Assembly: GCA_903832735.1 (NCBI GenBank)
Contig: CAILCO010000010.1
Location: 1-49,420 of the forward strand
Length of the DNA: 49,420 bases
Reading direction: 5' to 3'
Source of the DNA: an uncultured Sterolibacterium sp.
GTDB taxonomy: Bacteria; Pseudomonadota; Gammaproteobacteria; Burkholderiales; Rhodocyclaceae
The position numbers and the translations under genes were made by a program. The notes below the pieces were generated by a model. It made no database searches and was not told the DNA's origin. It saw only the letters and a list, made by a program, of their open reading frames with translations. Positions 1 through 7,613 of the stretch are shown piece after piece (position 1 is the first letter of the stretch; every line of letters begins with the position of its first letter).

Positions 1-1
1 C

Positions 2-616
2 TCCCTGCCCGAACTGGGTTATACCCTGGGCCCGCGTGTGGCGGAACTCGACTACAGGATGCGCAGCCAGGACCCGCTGATCGTCGCCAGCATCCCGGTC
101 ATGAGCGAACTGGCGCGCACCGTGCCAGGCGTGGCCTTGCTCTGCCGGCGCTATCGCGACAAGGTGCTGTGCGTCCATCAGGAGGGCTCCAGCGAAGCCT
201 TCAGCAGCGGCTACGAACGGGGCAGGGATCGGCCCCTGCTGCAGGGAGCGGCGTCGCGGATCATCCTCGCGCATATGCCAGCCCGGGCTATTTCCCGGCT
301 CTACGGCGAGCGCCAGGAGGAATTTGTCCAGGCGGGTTTGGGCGATACGCTGGAAAAGGTCAGGGCGGCGCTCGCCCAGATTCGCCAAGCCGGCTGGGTC
401 GCGAGCGAAGGGCAGGTCACCGCGGGAGTAACCGGCATTGCCGCCCCGGTGTTCGACAACCGGGGCGCGGTCGTCGGCAGCCTGAGCATCACGGTAGGCA
501 AGGTCGCAATGAGGAATGAGGAAATTGCACCGCTGGCCGAGCGCGTGAAATTTTGCGCGGCCATCGTCTCCAACGCGATTTCACGGGCTCCGGCCATGCA
601 GGTCGCGAGTGACTGA
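2..616 (+). CDS. IclR-family transcriptional regulator, C-terminal part (5' end outside window)
   Basis: The frame is open from the first bases and stops at 614-616, so the gene begins upstream of the window. The visible 204 residues start with YTLGPRVAEL, which in IclR proteins is the end of the N-terminal winged helix-turn-helix and the linker. The rest matches the effector-binding GAF-like domain, including a GVTGIAAPVFD stretch and a VGSLSITV strand. IclR proteins usually bind small aromatic or central metabolites and control adjacent catabolic genes. It lies directly upstream of, and in the same direction as, the UbiD/LigAB genes, with a 200-base gap holding a promoter and an inverted repeat, so it is the obvious candidate regulator. 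The ligand cannot be read from the sequence. Confidence 0.85.
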   Translation, partial: SLPELGYTLGPRVAELDYRMRSQDPLIVASIPVMSELARTVPGVALLCRRYRDKVLCVHQEGSSEAFSSGYERGRDRPLLQGAASRIILAHMPARAISRLYGERQEEFVQAGLGDTLEKVRAALAQIRQAGWVASEGQVTAGVTGIAAPVFDNRGAVVGSLSITVGKVAMRNEEIAPLAERVKFCAAIVSNAISRAPAMQVASD

Positions 617-716
617 TTCGCCCCTGCTCGCGGCGTTTCGGCTTTATCCTCAATTATCCCAATTTGCAAGATTTGAGAAATATGAGGATTTTTCCGTTTT
701 CAATTGAAATCGCCAC

Positions 717-750
717 TTGACATGAATGCAACAATCCCACATCATGGGAT
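717..750 (+). promoter_or_regulatory. Probable promoter with overlapping inverted repeat (candidate IclR operator) for the UbiD/LigAB genes
   Basis: A perfect -35 hexamer TTGACA lies at 717-722. Seventeen bases later is a weak -10 match, CATCAT, at 740-745. An inverted repeat ATCCCA (734-739) / TGGGAT (745-750) with a 5-base spacer overlaps the -10 region, which is where a regulator could block or assist RNA polymerase. It is the only clear promoter-like structure between the IclR gene and the decarboxylase gene. Assignment to the IclR protein is by proximity only. Confidence 0.5.
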
Positions 751-816
751 ATCAGTTTATGTGTGCTGACGTCAAGTTTGTGGCGGATTCGATTCATCAA
801 TTCGGAGGTGTTGAGC

Positions 817-2412
817 ATGGCGACAAAGAAGAGTGGTGGTAAGACGTCCAAGAGCGCTGCGAGTGAACCTATTCAGGATCTGCGCGAGTGGCTCTCCCGG
901 GTCGACGACATGGGCGAACTGGTGCGGGTGAAGCAGGCAGTAGACCGGGACGAGGAAATGAGCGGAATCGGCTATCTGCTGGCGAAGCAGGATCCGTCAC
1001 CGGCGGTGCTGTTCGATCGCATCGCCGGCTTCGAAAAGAGCCCGATCGGCGCAAGATCTCTGTGGAACATCCTCGGACCCAGCATCAAGCGCATTGCGCT
1101 GACACTGGAGGAACCGGTCGATACGCCGACGGTGGAATTGATCCGCAGGGCCAAGGACAAGCTGAAATCGCGCATCCCACCGAAGGAAGTATCGCGGAAG
1201 GCGGCACCCGTCTATGAGAATACCCTGACCGGCGACCAGATCGATCTCGATCTGCTGCCTATCCCCCGGCACTGGCCCCTGGATGGCGGACGCTACGCCG
1301 GCACGGCCGACGCGGTGATCACCCGCGATCCGGACTCGGGCTACCTGAACATCGGTACCTATCGGATGATGCAGCAGGGGAAGAAAGAAGTGGGCTTATA
1401 CCTGTCGCCGGGCAAGGATGCCCGTCTGCACATCACCCGCGCCTGGCAGAAGGGCGAGTCCATCCAGGTGGCGGCGGCCTGGGGCATCGATCCCCTGTTC
1501 ATGATGGTCGGCTCGCAGACGTTTCCCAAGAACGTTTCGGAATATGAATTCGCCGGCGGCATCAAGGGACAAGCTATTCCCGTGGTGCGCGGCACGACCA
1601 CCGACTTGTTGCTGCCGGCGAATGCCGAACTGGTGATCGAAGGCGTCATCCGGCCGGGATCGGTCAAAGCCGAAGGCCCGTTCGGCGAGTTCCCCGGCTA
1701 CTACGGCCGGCCCGAAGCCGGCTGCCCGCTGGTCGAGGTGACCGCTGTCCATTACCGCTCCAATCCCATCCTGACCAACGCCCTGATGGCCGATTATCCT
1801 TCGTGCGAGCAGAGCGGTTTCTTCTCGGTCATCCGCTCGGCGAAAATCTGGGATGACCTGGACAAACTGGGCATTCCCGGGATCCACGGCGTCTATGCCC
1901 ACCCTGCGGCGGCCGGCGGCTTCGGCATGACGGTGATCAGTCTGGAACAGCGCTACGCCGGCCACGCCGCCCAGGTCCTGGCCCTGGCGGCTCAGTGTCC
2001 GGGCGGGGCGTATTACACCAAGTTGATCATCGCCGTCGATGAAGACATCGATCCCACCGACACCGACCAGGTGATCTGGGCCATGGCCAGTCGCTGCAAC
2101 CCGATCGACGACATCGACATCCTGCGCAATACCTGGAGCACCTGGCTCGACCCAACACAGAACCCGCCGGAGAACCGCCCCTACGGCTCCAAGGCGTTGA
2201 TCAACGCCTGCAAGGAACACCGTCACCTGCCGGTGTTTTCCAAGCGGACGGCCCTTTCCAAGGGCAACTACGATAAGATTGCCGCTCGCTGGAAAAAACT
2301 GGGCTTGCCTGGAGAAATTCCGACGGTCCGCGCCTTCGAGGAGGAGAACAAGGTCCTCTACCACGAAGTCGGCGGGTTCGAGCCTGGCAAGCAGCCCGGC
2401 GAAGCGGACTGA
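817..2412 (+). CDS. UbiD-family (prenylated-FMN-dependent) decarboxylase
   Basis: This 531-residue protein has the UbiD fold throughout. The catalytic signature AEGPFGEFPGYYG supplies the two conserved glutamates (E286 and E291), and the conserved arginine is probably R183 in GTYRMM. Family members reversibly decarboxylate aromatic or alpha,beta-unsaturated acids using prenylated FMN made by a UbiX partner; no UbiX gene is in the window. The start is ATG 817, chosen because GGAGG lies at 804-808; an in-frame upstream start at 763 lacks such a site. It is the first gene of a + strand run with an ABC binding protein and LigAB. A (poly)hydroxybenzoate- or phthalate-type substrate feeding the ring-cleavage enzymes is an inference from context. 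Biosynthetic UbiD is the alternative, but the neighbours argue for catabolism. Confidence 0.85.
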   Translation: MATKKSGGKTSKSAASEPIQDLREWLSRVDDMGELVRVKQAVDRDEEMSGIGYLLAKQDPSPAVLFDRIAGFEKSPIGARSLWNILGPSIKRIALTLEEPVDTPTVELIRRAKDKLKSRIPPKEVSRKAAPVYENTLTGDQIDLDLLPIPRHWPLDGGRYAGTADAVITRDPDSGYLNIGTYRMMQQGKKEVGLYLSPGKDARLHITRAWQKGESIQVAAAWGIDPLFMMVGSQTFPKNVSEYEFAGGIKGQAIPVVRGTTTDLLLPANAELVIEGVIRPGSVKAEGPFGEFPGYYGRPEAGCPLVEVTAVHYRSNPILTNALMADYPSCEQSGFFSVIRSAKIWDDLDKLGIPGIHGVYAHPAAAGGFGMTVISLEQRYAGHAAQVLALAAQCPGGAYYTKLIIAVDEDIDPTDTDQVIWAMASRCNPIDDIDILRNTWSTWLDPTQNPPENRPYGSKALINACKEHRHLPVFSKRTALSKGNYDKIAARWKKLGLPGEIPTVRAFEEENKVLYHEVGGFEPGKQPGEAD

Positions 2413-2447
2413 GCAGAATTGCCCCGTTAATGATGGAGAAGATCCTT

Positions 2448-3662
2448 ATGAAAAGTTCATCGCCGGCTGCGCTACGTAGATCCGTCGTTTCCTCACTCTT
2501 CTGCATTTTCGGGGCGCTCTCGCTTTCAGGTTTGGCCAGCGCCGAAGTCGTCAAGGTCGGGATGATACTGACCTACTCCGGACCCGAAGCGTCGCTGGGC
2601 GAGGCTATCGATCGCGGCGCCAGTCTCTACGTCAAGCTGCACGGCAAGGAGTTGCCGGCCGGAACCAGCGTCGAAATTATCAAACGGGACGACACCGGGG
2701 TAAATCCCGAGGTGGCGAAACGCCTGGCGCAGGAACTGATCGTGCGCGATCAGGTCAGTTTTCTCACCGGCGGCCAGTGGACACCCAACACCCTGGCGAT
2801 CAGCGCATTGACCAAACAGGCGAAGGTCCCCTATGTCGTGATGGGGGCCGGCGGCAGCAACGTCACCTGGCAGCAGCCCTATGTCATCCGGGTGCAACAC
2901 TCGGTGTGGCAATCGGATTATCCCCTCGGGCAATGGGCGGCAAGACAGGGCTACAAGACGGCGTTCACGCTGGTGACCGACTTCGCTCCGGGACATGACG
3001 GAGAGGCGGCCTTTATCAAGGGATTTACTGCGGGTGGCGGCAAGGTGCTGAGCTCGGTGCGGGTTCCGATGAAAACCACCGACTATCTTCCCTATATGCT
3101 CAAGGCCAAGGAAGCCGCTCCGGACCTGCTCTATGTCTTCAATCCGGGCGGCCCGACGGCGACCGCGTTCATGAAGGCCATGGCCGATATCGGCATCACC
3201 AAGTCGAAAACCAAGATCATCGGCTCGGGCGCCATCACCACCGATGAAGAGCTGCCGAACATGGGACGCGCGCCGCTGGGCGTGATCACCGTTCATCATT
3301 ATTCCGCGGCGGCAACCCGGAAGGCGAACCTGGACTTTGTTGCAGCATGGAAGCGCGAGTACGGCGCCAACACGACGCCGAATTATTTTGCCGTCGGCGG
3401 CTGGGATGGCATGAAGGCAATCTACGATGCCATCCGTGCGCAAAAGGGCAAGGTGGCGCCGGAAGCGACGATGGCCTATCTCAGGAAGTGGAGCAATCCG
3501 GACAGTCCGCGCGGCCCTATCCACATCGAGACGGAAACGGGTGAGATCATTCAGCATCAATACGTGCGGCGCGTCGAGGAACGCGACGGCCACTTGGCCA
3601 ACGTCGAGATCGAGACGCTACCGCAGACCGGCGATCCCGAGAAGCAGTTCAGAACGAAGTGA
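2448..3662 (+). CDS. ABC transporter substrate-binding protein, LivJ/Leu-Ile-Val type (Peripla_BP_6)
   Basis: The 404-residue product begins with a Sec signal peptide (basic start, hydrophobic stretch, cleavage near ASAEV), followed by VVKVGMILTYSGPEASLGEAIDRG, the usual opening of type I periplasmic binding proteins of the HAAT family. Such proteins deliver amino acids, amides, aromatic acids or urea to LivHMGF-type permeases. No permease or ATPase genes accompany it here. Start ATG 2448 has GGAGAA at 2436-2441; ATGs at 2430 and 2433 are alternatives without a good ribosome-binding site. It sits 35 bases after the decarboxylase gene and 16 before ligA, so uptake of the aromatic substrate is a reasonable guess. 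The ligand is unknown. Confidence 0.85.
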   Translation: MKSSSPAALRRSVVSSLFCIFGALSLSGLASAEVVKVGMILTYSGPEASLGEAIDRGASLYVKLHGKELPAGTSVEIIKRDDTGVNPEVAKRLAQELIVRDQVSFLTGGQWTPNTLAISALTKQAKVPYVVMGAGGSNVTWQQPYVIRVQHSVWQSDYPLGQWAARQGYKTAFTLVTDFAPGHDGEAAFIKGFTAGGGKVLSSVRVPMKTTDYLPYMLKAKEAAPDLLYVFNPGGPTATAFMKAMADIGITKSKTKIIGSGAITTDEELPNMGRAPLGVITVHHYSAAATRKANLDFVAAWKREYGANTTPNYFAVGGWDGMKAIYDAIRAQKGKVAPEATMAYLRKWSNPDSPRGPIHIETETGEIIQHQYVRRVEERDGHLANVEIETLPQTGDPEKQFRTK

Positions 3663-3678
3663 TCGCCAGGAGATTCGC

Positions 3679-4032
3679 GTGACTGATAGCAAACGTAGCC
3701 GGGAGATCCCGGGCACGACCTTGTTTGACAGCGTTCAGGCGCGCAAGGGCTATGCGCTGAACAAGATGTGCTTTTCCTTCAATTCCGCCGACAACCGTGC
3801 AGAGTTCCTGCGCGACGAGGATGCCTACTGCGCCCGGTACGGACTGAACGAAACGCAGAGCGCGGCGATTCGCAAGCGCAACGTCCTCGACCTGCTCGCG
3901 GCTGGCGGCAACGTCTATTACCTGGCGAAATTCGCCGGCATCTTCGGACTCGACGTCCAGGACATCGGCGCGCAACAGACCGGCATGAGCAAGGACGCAT
4001 TCAAGGCCAGGCTCGTGGCTGCGGGGAACTGA
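3679..4032 (+). CDS. ligA: Protocatechuate 4,5-dioxygenase alpha subunit (LigA-type)
   Basis: This small all-helical protein of 117 residues has the LigA-family core: ALNKMCFSFNSADNRAEFL, then DEDAYCARYGLNETQ, then LAAGGNVYYLAKFAGIFG. LigA forms the small subunit that caps the active site of the LigB catalytic subunit in class III extradiol dioxygenases. The start is GTG 3679, preceded by CAGGAG; there is no ATG in frame that keeps the N-terminus. It lies 3 bases upstream of the ligB gene, so the two are almost certainly co-translated. The substrate is probably protocatechuate or a gallate-like catechol, but the family also contains enzymes for other catechols. Confidence 0.88.
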   Translation: MTDSKRSREIPGTTLFDSVQARKGYALNKMCFSFNSADNRAEFLRDEDAYCARYGLNETQSAAIRKRNVLDLLAAGGNVYYLAKFAGIFGLDVQDIGAQQTGMSKDAFKARLVAAGN

Positions 4033-4035
4033 GAC

Positions 4036-4875
4036 ATGGCCAAGATCGTCGGTTCCATCACCTCCACCCATGTGCCTGCCCTGGGTCGTGCCATTGCCCA
4101 GAACCTGCAGGAGGATCCCTACTGGAAGCCGTTTTTCGACGGCTTCCCGCCGGTCCGCGAGTGGCTGCGCGAGGTCAAGCCGGACGTGGCGGTAGTTTTC
4201 TACAACGACCATGGCCTGAACTTCTTCCTCGACAAACTGCCGACCTTCGCGCTCGGGGCGGCGGAACAATACGTCAATGCCGATGAGGGCTGGGGCATCC
4301 CGACCCTGCCGCCGTTTCGGGGCGACCCGGCGCTATCCTGGCACCTGATCAACGCCCTGATCGAAAAAGAGTTCGACCTGACGACCTGCCAGGAGATGCT
4401 GGTCGATCACGCCTTCACCCTGCCTTTGAAACTGCTCTGGCCGGATGACCAGATCTGCCCGGTGCGCACCGTGCCGGTGTGCATCAATACCGTGCAATTC
4501 CCGCTACCCTCGGCCGCACGCTGCTTCAAGCTCGGCGAGGCCGTCGGTAAAGCTATCGAGTCCTGGGACGAAGACCAGCGCGTCGTCATCATCGGCACCG
4601 GCGGACTGTCGCACCAACTCGACGGCACGCGGGCCGGGTTCACCAACAAGGCATTCGACCTGAAATTCATGGAGAGTCTGGTCAGCGATCCGAAGTGGGC
4701 GACGCAATACTCGATAGAAGATCTGGTCGAACTGACCGGCACCCAGGGCGTCGAACTCCTGATGTGGCTGGCTGCCCGCGCGGCGCTGCCGGGCAAGGTG
4801 CGCAAGGTGCATGCGAATTACCATATCCCGATTTCAAATACCGCCGCTGGCCTGATGGTGCTGGAGAATCTCTAG
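4036..4875 (+). CDS. ligB: Protocatechuate 4,5-dioxygenase beta (catalytic) subunit (LigB-type class III extradiol dioxygenase)
   Basis: The 279-residue protein carries every residue expected for this enzyme class. Iron ligands are H12 (STHVPALG), H59 (FYNDHGLN) and E240 (GVELLMW). The second-shell and acid/base histidines are H125 (VDHAF) and H193 (GGLSHQ). The reaction is oxygen-dependent meta (4,5) opening of a 3,4-dihydroxybenzoate-type ring to 4-carboxy-2-hydroxymuconate-6-semialdehyde. Start ATG 4036 follows the ligA stop by 3 bases. It resembles the LigB half of the fused gallate dioxygenase at 10570-11856, with which it shares position and spacing of all catalytic residues. The exact catechol substrate is inferred. 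Confidence 0.9.
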   Translation: MAKIVGSITSTHVPALGRAIAQNLQEDPYWKPFFDGFPPVREWLREVKPDVAVVFYNDHGLNFFLDKLPTFALGAAEQYVNADEGWGIPTLPPFRGDPALSWHLINALIEKEFDLTTCQEMLVDHAFTLPLKLLWPDDQICPVRTVPVCINTVQFPLPSAARCFKLGEAVGKAIESWDEDQRVVIIGTGGLSHQLDGTRAGFTNKAFDLKFMESLVSDPKWATQYSIEDLVELTGTQGVELLMWLAARAALPGKVRKVHANYHIPISNTAAGLMVLENL

Positions 4876-4887
4876 CGGCAGAGGGAG

Positions 4888-5757
4888 ATGCTGGTGAATT
4901 TTCGCATCGGCCTGCTCCTGCCCGCAGTACTGGCGCTGCTGGCATTGCCGGCCGTAACGGCGCAGGCGAGCGAGCGCTACATCGTGGCCTACGCTGATGT
5001 ACGCATCGAGGTCGTCGCCGAGGGCGCGGGGCCGCTGGTCATGTTGCTGCCCTCGCGCGGCCGCGATTCCGAAGATTTCGATATTCTTGCCGCGGGCATC
5101 GCACGCTCCGGATTCCGCGTGCTGCGTCCGCAGCCGCGCGGAGCGGGCCGCAGCGTCGGCCCGATGAAAGGACTGAGCCTGCATGATTTCGCGCGGGACG
5201 TTGCCGCGGTGATCCGCCACGAGGGCGGCGGTCCCGCGGTTATCGCCGGGCACGCATTCGGCAATTGGGTCGCGCGCATGAGCGCCGTCGATACGCCAGA
5301 CCTGGTGCGCGGGGTGATCATCATTGCGGCTGCGGCCAAGGCCTATCCGAACGGATTCGCCGGTGCCAGGGAGCTGTCCGATGCGGTCAGGAAAAGCGGC
5401 GACCCGGAGCTTGGCGACGCGGAGAGGTTGAAATATCTGCGCCTGGCCTTCTTTGCGCCGGGCAACGACGCCAGCGCTTGGTTGAAGGGCTGGCATCCCG
5501 AGGTAGATGAATCCCAGTTCGCGGCCGGACGCGCGACCCGGCAGTCCGAGTGGTGGTCGGGCGGACGGGCGCCGATGCTCGATCTTCAGGCGGCGCAGGA
5601 TCCGTTCAAGCCGCGCGAGATGATGAACGAGATGACTGTCGAGTTCGGCGACCGTGTCTCCATCGTCGTCATCCCGAATGCCAGCCACGCGCTAATACCC
5701 GAGCAGCCGGCCGCGGTGGTAGACGCGATCGTCAATTGGATACGCCAGCGCAATTAA
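4888..5757 (+). CDS. Exported alpha/beta-hydrolase-fold protein with Ala at the nucleophile position
   Basis: The 289-residue product has a signal peptide (residues 1 to about 28, ending AQASE) and then an alpha/beta hydrolase core. The nucleophile elbow reads AGHAFGNWVAR, so residue 123 is Ala (codon gca) where GxSxG hydrolases have Ser. A typical C-terminal histidine motif remains (NASHALIPEQP). I recall related proteins carrying GHAFGN or GHAYGN, so this may be a family trait rather than a mutation. The protein may be non-hydrolytic or use another chemistry. Start ATG 4888 has an AGAGGGAG site just upstream, 12 bases after ligB, so it is the fifth gene of the run. Export to the periplasm would separate it from the cytoplasmic ring-cleavage steps. 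Confidence 0.75.
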   Translation: MLVNFRIGLLLPAVLALLALPAVTAQASERYIVAYADVRIEVVAEGAGPLVMLLPSRGRDSEDFDILAAGIARSGFRVLRPQPRGAGRSVGPMKGLSLHDFARDVAAVIRHEGGGPAVIAGHAFGNWVARMSAVDTPDLVRGVIIIAAAAKAYPNGFAGARELSDAVRKSGDPELGDAERLKYLRLAFFAPGNDASAWLKGWHPEVDESQFAAGRATRQSEWWSGGRAPMLDLQAAQDPFKPREMMNEMTVEFGDRVSIVVIPNASHALIPEQPAAVVDAIVNWIRQRN

Positions 5758-5764
5758 AGCGGGT

Positions 5765-5950
5765 TCATTCTCCGGTGATGCCCAGCTTGTGAATCAACGG
5801 CGTCCATTTGTCCATTTCGCTGCGGACGAAACTGTCGAGCTCCTCCGGCGTGGAACTCACCAGTTCGATCGCCGCCAGACGGTCGCCCAGGCCTGGCAGC
5901 GCTACAATGCGGCGGATTTCGGCGTTGAGCTTGGCAACGATCGCCGGTCG
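5765..5950 (-). pseudogene. C-terminal fragment of a Bug/TctC-type receptor gene
   Basis: On the - strand the last about 60 codons read PAIVAKLNAEIRRIVALPG, later SSTPEELDSFVRSEMDKW and finally HKLGITGE before the stop. This is the characteristic C-terminus of tripartite tricarboxylate transporter (Bug) binding proteins, comparable with the intact copies in this window. The N-terminal about 250 residues, including signal peptide and ligand site, are missing. Immediately upstream at about 5947-5953 the sequence changes to the reading frame of a metallo-beta-lactamase-fold gene. It is therefore a remnant left by a deletion joining two genes, and cannot encode a working receptor. Confidence 0.75.
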
Positions 5951-6492
5951 ATCTGAATCACATAGCCCACGGGATTGCCGGCGTGTATCGCCGCGAGTTG
6001 TCCCGGCGCTGCCACAGGAATCGTCGGCGGCGTCATCTCCGAGCCGTGCACCGCATTGACGAAACTCACCTAGGCTCCGGCCTTGGGCAGGTTGATGGTA
6101 CCGCCGATGTTGCCGGCGGTGGCGAATGGGGCCTGGGCCTCCGGATAGCCCAACACCGACTTCATGTTGAAATGCAGGCCGTAGGGCGCGATCAGCACGG
6201 CCCCGGTCTTCTTGGCGATTTCGACGGCATTGCCGATGTGATCCTGGTGCCCGTGGGTGACCAGAATGTAGTCCACCCGACCCAGTTCGGCGATCGAGTT
6301 CTTGTCCGGGTTGCTCGGCACGGTCAACCAGGGATCGATCAGGATGACGCCGCCGCTGGGGGTTTCGATCCTGAAGGCCGGGTGGCCATACCAATGGACT
6401 TTCGTCGTACCCTCCGCCAGCAGCGTTCCAGAGCAGAGCAGCAGGCCGGCCAGCAGCCCGGCTCTTGCCAGGCCTTGAATTATCCGCAGCAT
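5951..6492 (-). pseudogene. Metallo-beta-lactamase-fold hydrolase (UPF0173/UlaG-like), truncated and interrupted by a stop
   Basis: Start ATG 6492 has a strong GGAGGAGG site and a signal peptide (LARAGLLAGLLLCSGTLLAEG). The frame then shows VHWYGHPAFRIETPSGGVILIDPWL and the metal motif VTHGHQDHIGNA. Translation ends at a TAG at 6070-6072. The same frame continues beyond it with recognisable family sequence (VSFVNAVHGSEMTPPTI, later PGQLAAIHAGNPVGYVI) down to about 5951, so the stop is a nonsense mutation, plausibly CAG to TAG. After that the gene is cut off and fused to the tail of a Bug receptor gene. A truncated 140-residue product retaining the HxHxDH motif could still be made, but the second half of the metal site is lost. 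Confidence 0.75.
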
Positions 6493-6722
6493 TGTTTCCT
6501 CCTCCCAGATGAAATTTCGCCCTGGTCCGCCCATCCGGATTGGCAGGCGATCCATCGAGCGTGAGGAGAATACACAGCCGCCCCGCAGTTGGACAGGGTT
6601 CGTTGCTTCCGCCCAACTCGAACTGCTACACTCCGTTCATTTTTCGCCACCGGATCGTCTACTCGCCGTCGCCTGACTCGCGATTATCGGCCCGCCCTTG
6701 CCTCGGAAAGATTTCGGCATTC

Positions 6723-7613
6723 ATGAACCAAGCCCAGCCCAGCTACCACGCCTCGCCGCGCAGACCCCGGCTTGCGCTGCCGCCGCGTGCCTGCGACAGC
6801 CACTGTCATGTCTTCGGACCGGCGCGGGTATTTCCCTTCGCCGAAAACAGTCCCTTCAAGCCTGCCGATGCGCCCAAGGAGAAACTCTTCGCGCTCCATG
6901 CCCTGCTCGGGATCGAGCGCTGCGTCATCGTCCAGTCGACCTGCCATGGCTACGACAATGCTGTCGTGGCCGACGCCCTCGCCGCGAAGAACGGCACCTA
7001 TCTGGGCATCGCCCTGGTCCCGACCGACGTCCCCGATGCCGAACTGCGGCGGCTGCACGCGCAGGGCTTTCGCGGCGCACGCTTCAATTTCATGAAGCAT
7101 CTGGGGCGCGGCGCAAAGATCGCCGACGTGGTGGCGTTCGGCGATCGGCTCGCGGACTTTGGCTGGCATCTGCAGGTGCATTTCGAAAGTTCCTTGATCG
7201 CGGAACTGGCTCCCGTATTGCGCCGCTCGGCGGTTGCGGTGGTGATCGACCACATGGGTCGGGTCGATGCCGCGCTCGGCACCGACCAGCCGGATTTTCA
7301 GTTGCTGCGCAAACTGCTGGAGGACGATCGATTCTGGGTCAAGGTGAGCGGATCGGAGCGCAGTTCGCACCAACCGGCACCCTACCTGGATGCCACCCCA
7401 TTCGCACGGATGCTGGTCGCCGAATTCCCGGATCGCACGTTGTGGGGCACGGACTGGCCGCATCCGAACCTTGCCTGCGCCATTCCCGACGACGGCGACC
7501 TGGTCGATCTGCTGGCCGAGATCGCGCCGACGGAGTCACAACGCCGGGCGCTGCTGGTGGATAACCCGCAACGCCTGTACCGGTTCCAGGAGCAAGCGGG
7601 GGCAAACGTTTGA
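6723..7613 (+). CDS. ligI: 2-pyrone-4,6-dicarboxylate lactonase-like amidohydrolase (LigI-type)
   Basis: The 296-residue protein is a TIM-barrel amidohydrolase with the LigI pattern: CDSHCHVFGP (the HxH pair near the N-terminus), FPFAENSPFKPADAPKEKL, VIVQSTCHGYDN, the central histidine in VIDHMGRVD and the terminal aspartate in WGTDWPHPN. LigI opens 2-pyrone-4,6-dicarboxylate to 4-oxalomesaconate in the protocatechuate/gallate 4,5-cleavage pathway. Length agrees with known LigI (about 290). Start ATG 6723 is chosen because the conserved region begins shortly after; upstream in-frame starts would add unrelated residues. It begins the second + strand run and overlaps the SDR gene by 4 bases. 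No LigC dehydrogenase, which normally supplies its substrate, is recognisable here. Confidence 0.85.
   Translation: MNQAQPSYHASPRRPRLALPPRACDSHCHVFGPARVFPFAENSPFKPADAPKEKLFALHALLGIERCVIVQSTCHGYDNAVVADALAAKNGTYLGIALVPTDVPDAELRRLHAQGFRGARFNFMKHLGRGAKIADVVAFGDRLADFGWHLQVHFESSLIAELAPVLRRSAVAVVIDHMGRVDAALGTDQPDFQLLRKLLEDDRFWVKVSGSERSSHQPAPYLDATPFARMLVAEFPDRTLWGTDWPHPNLACAIPDDGDLVDLLAEIAPTESQRRALLVDNPQRLYRFQEQAGANV

Noticed and set aside
6540-6722. Longer N-terminus for the LigI-like protein
   Set aside because: The extra residues are not protein-like for the family and overlap the promoter region of the - strand remnant; ATG 6723 gives the normal length.
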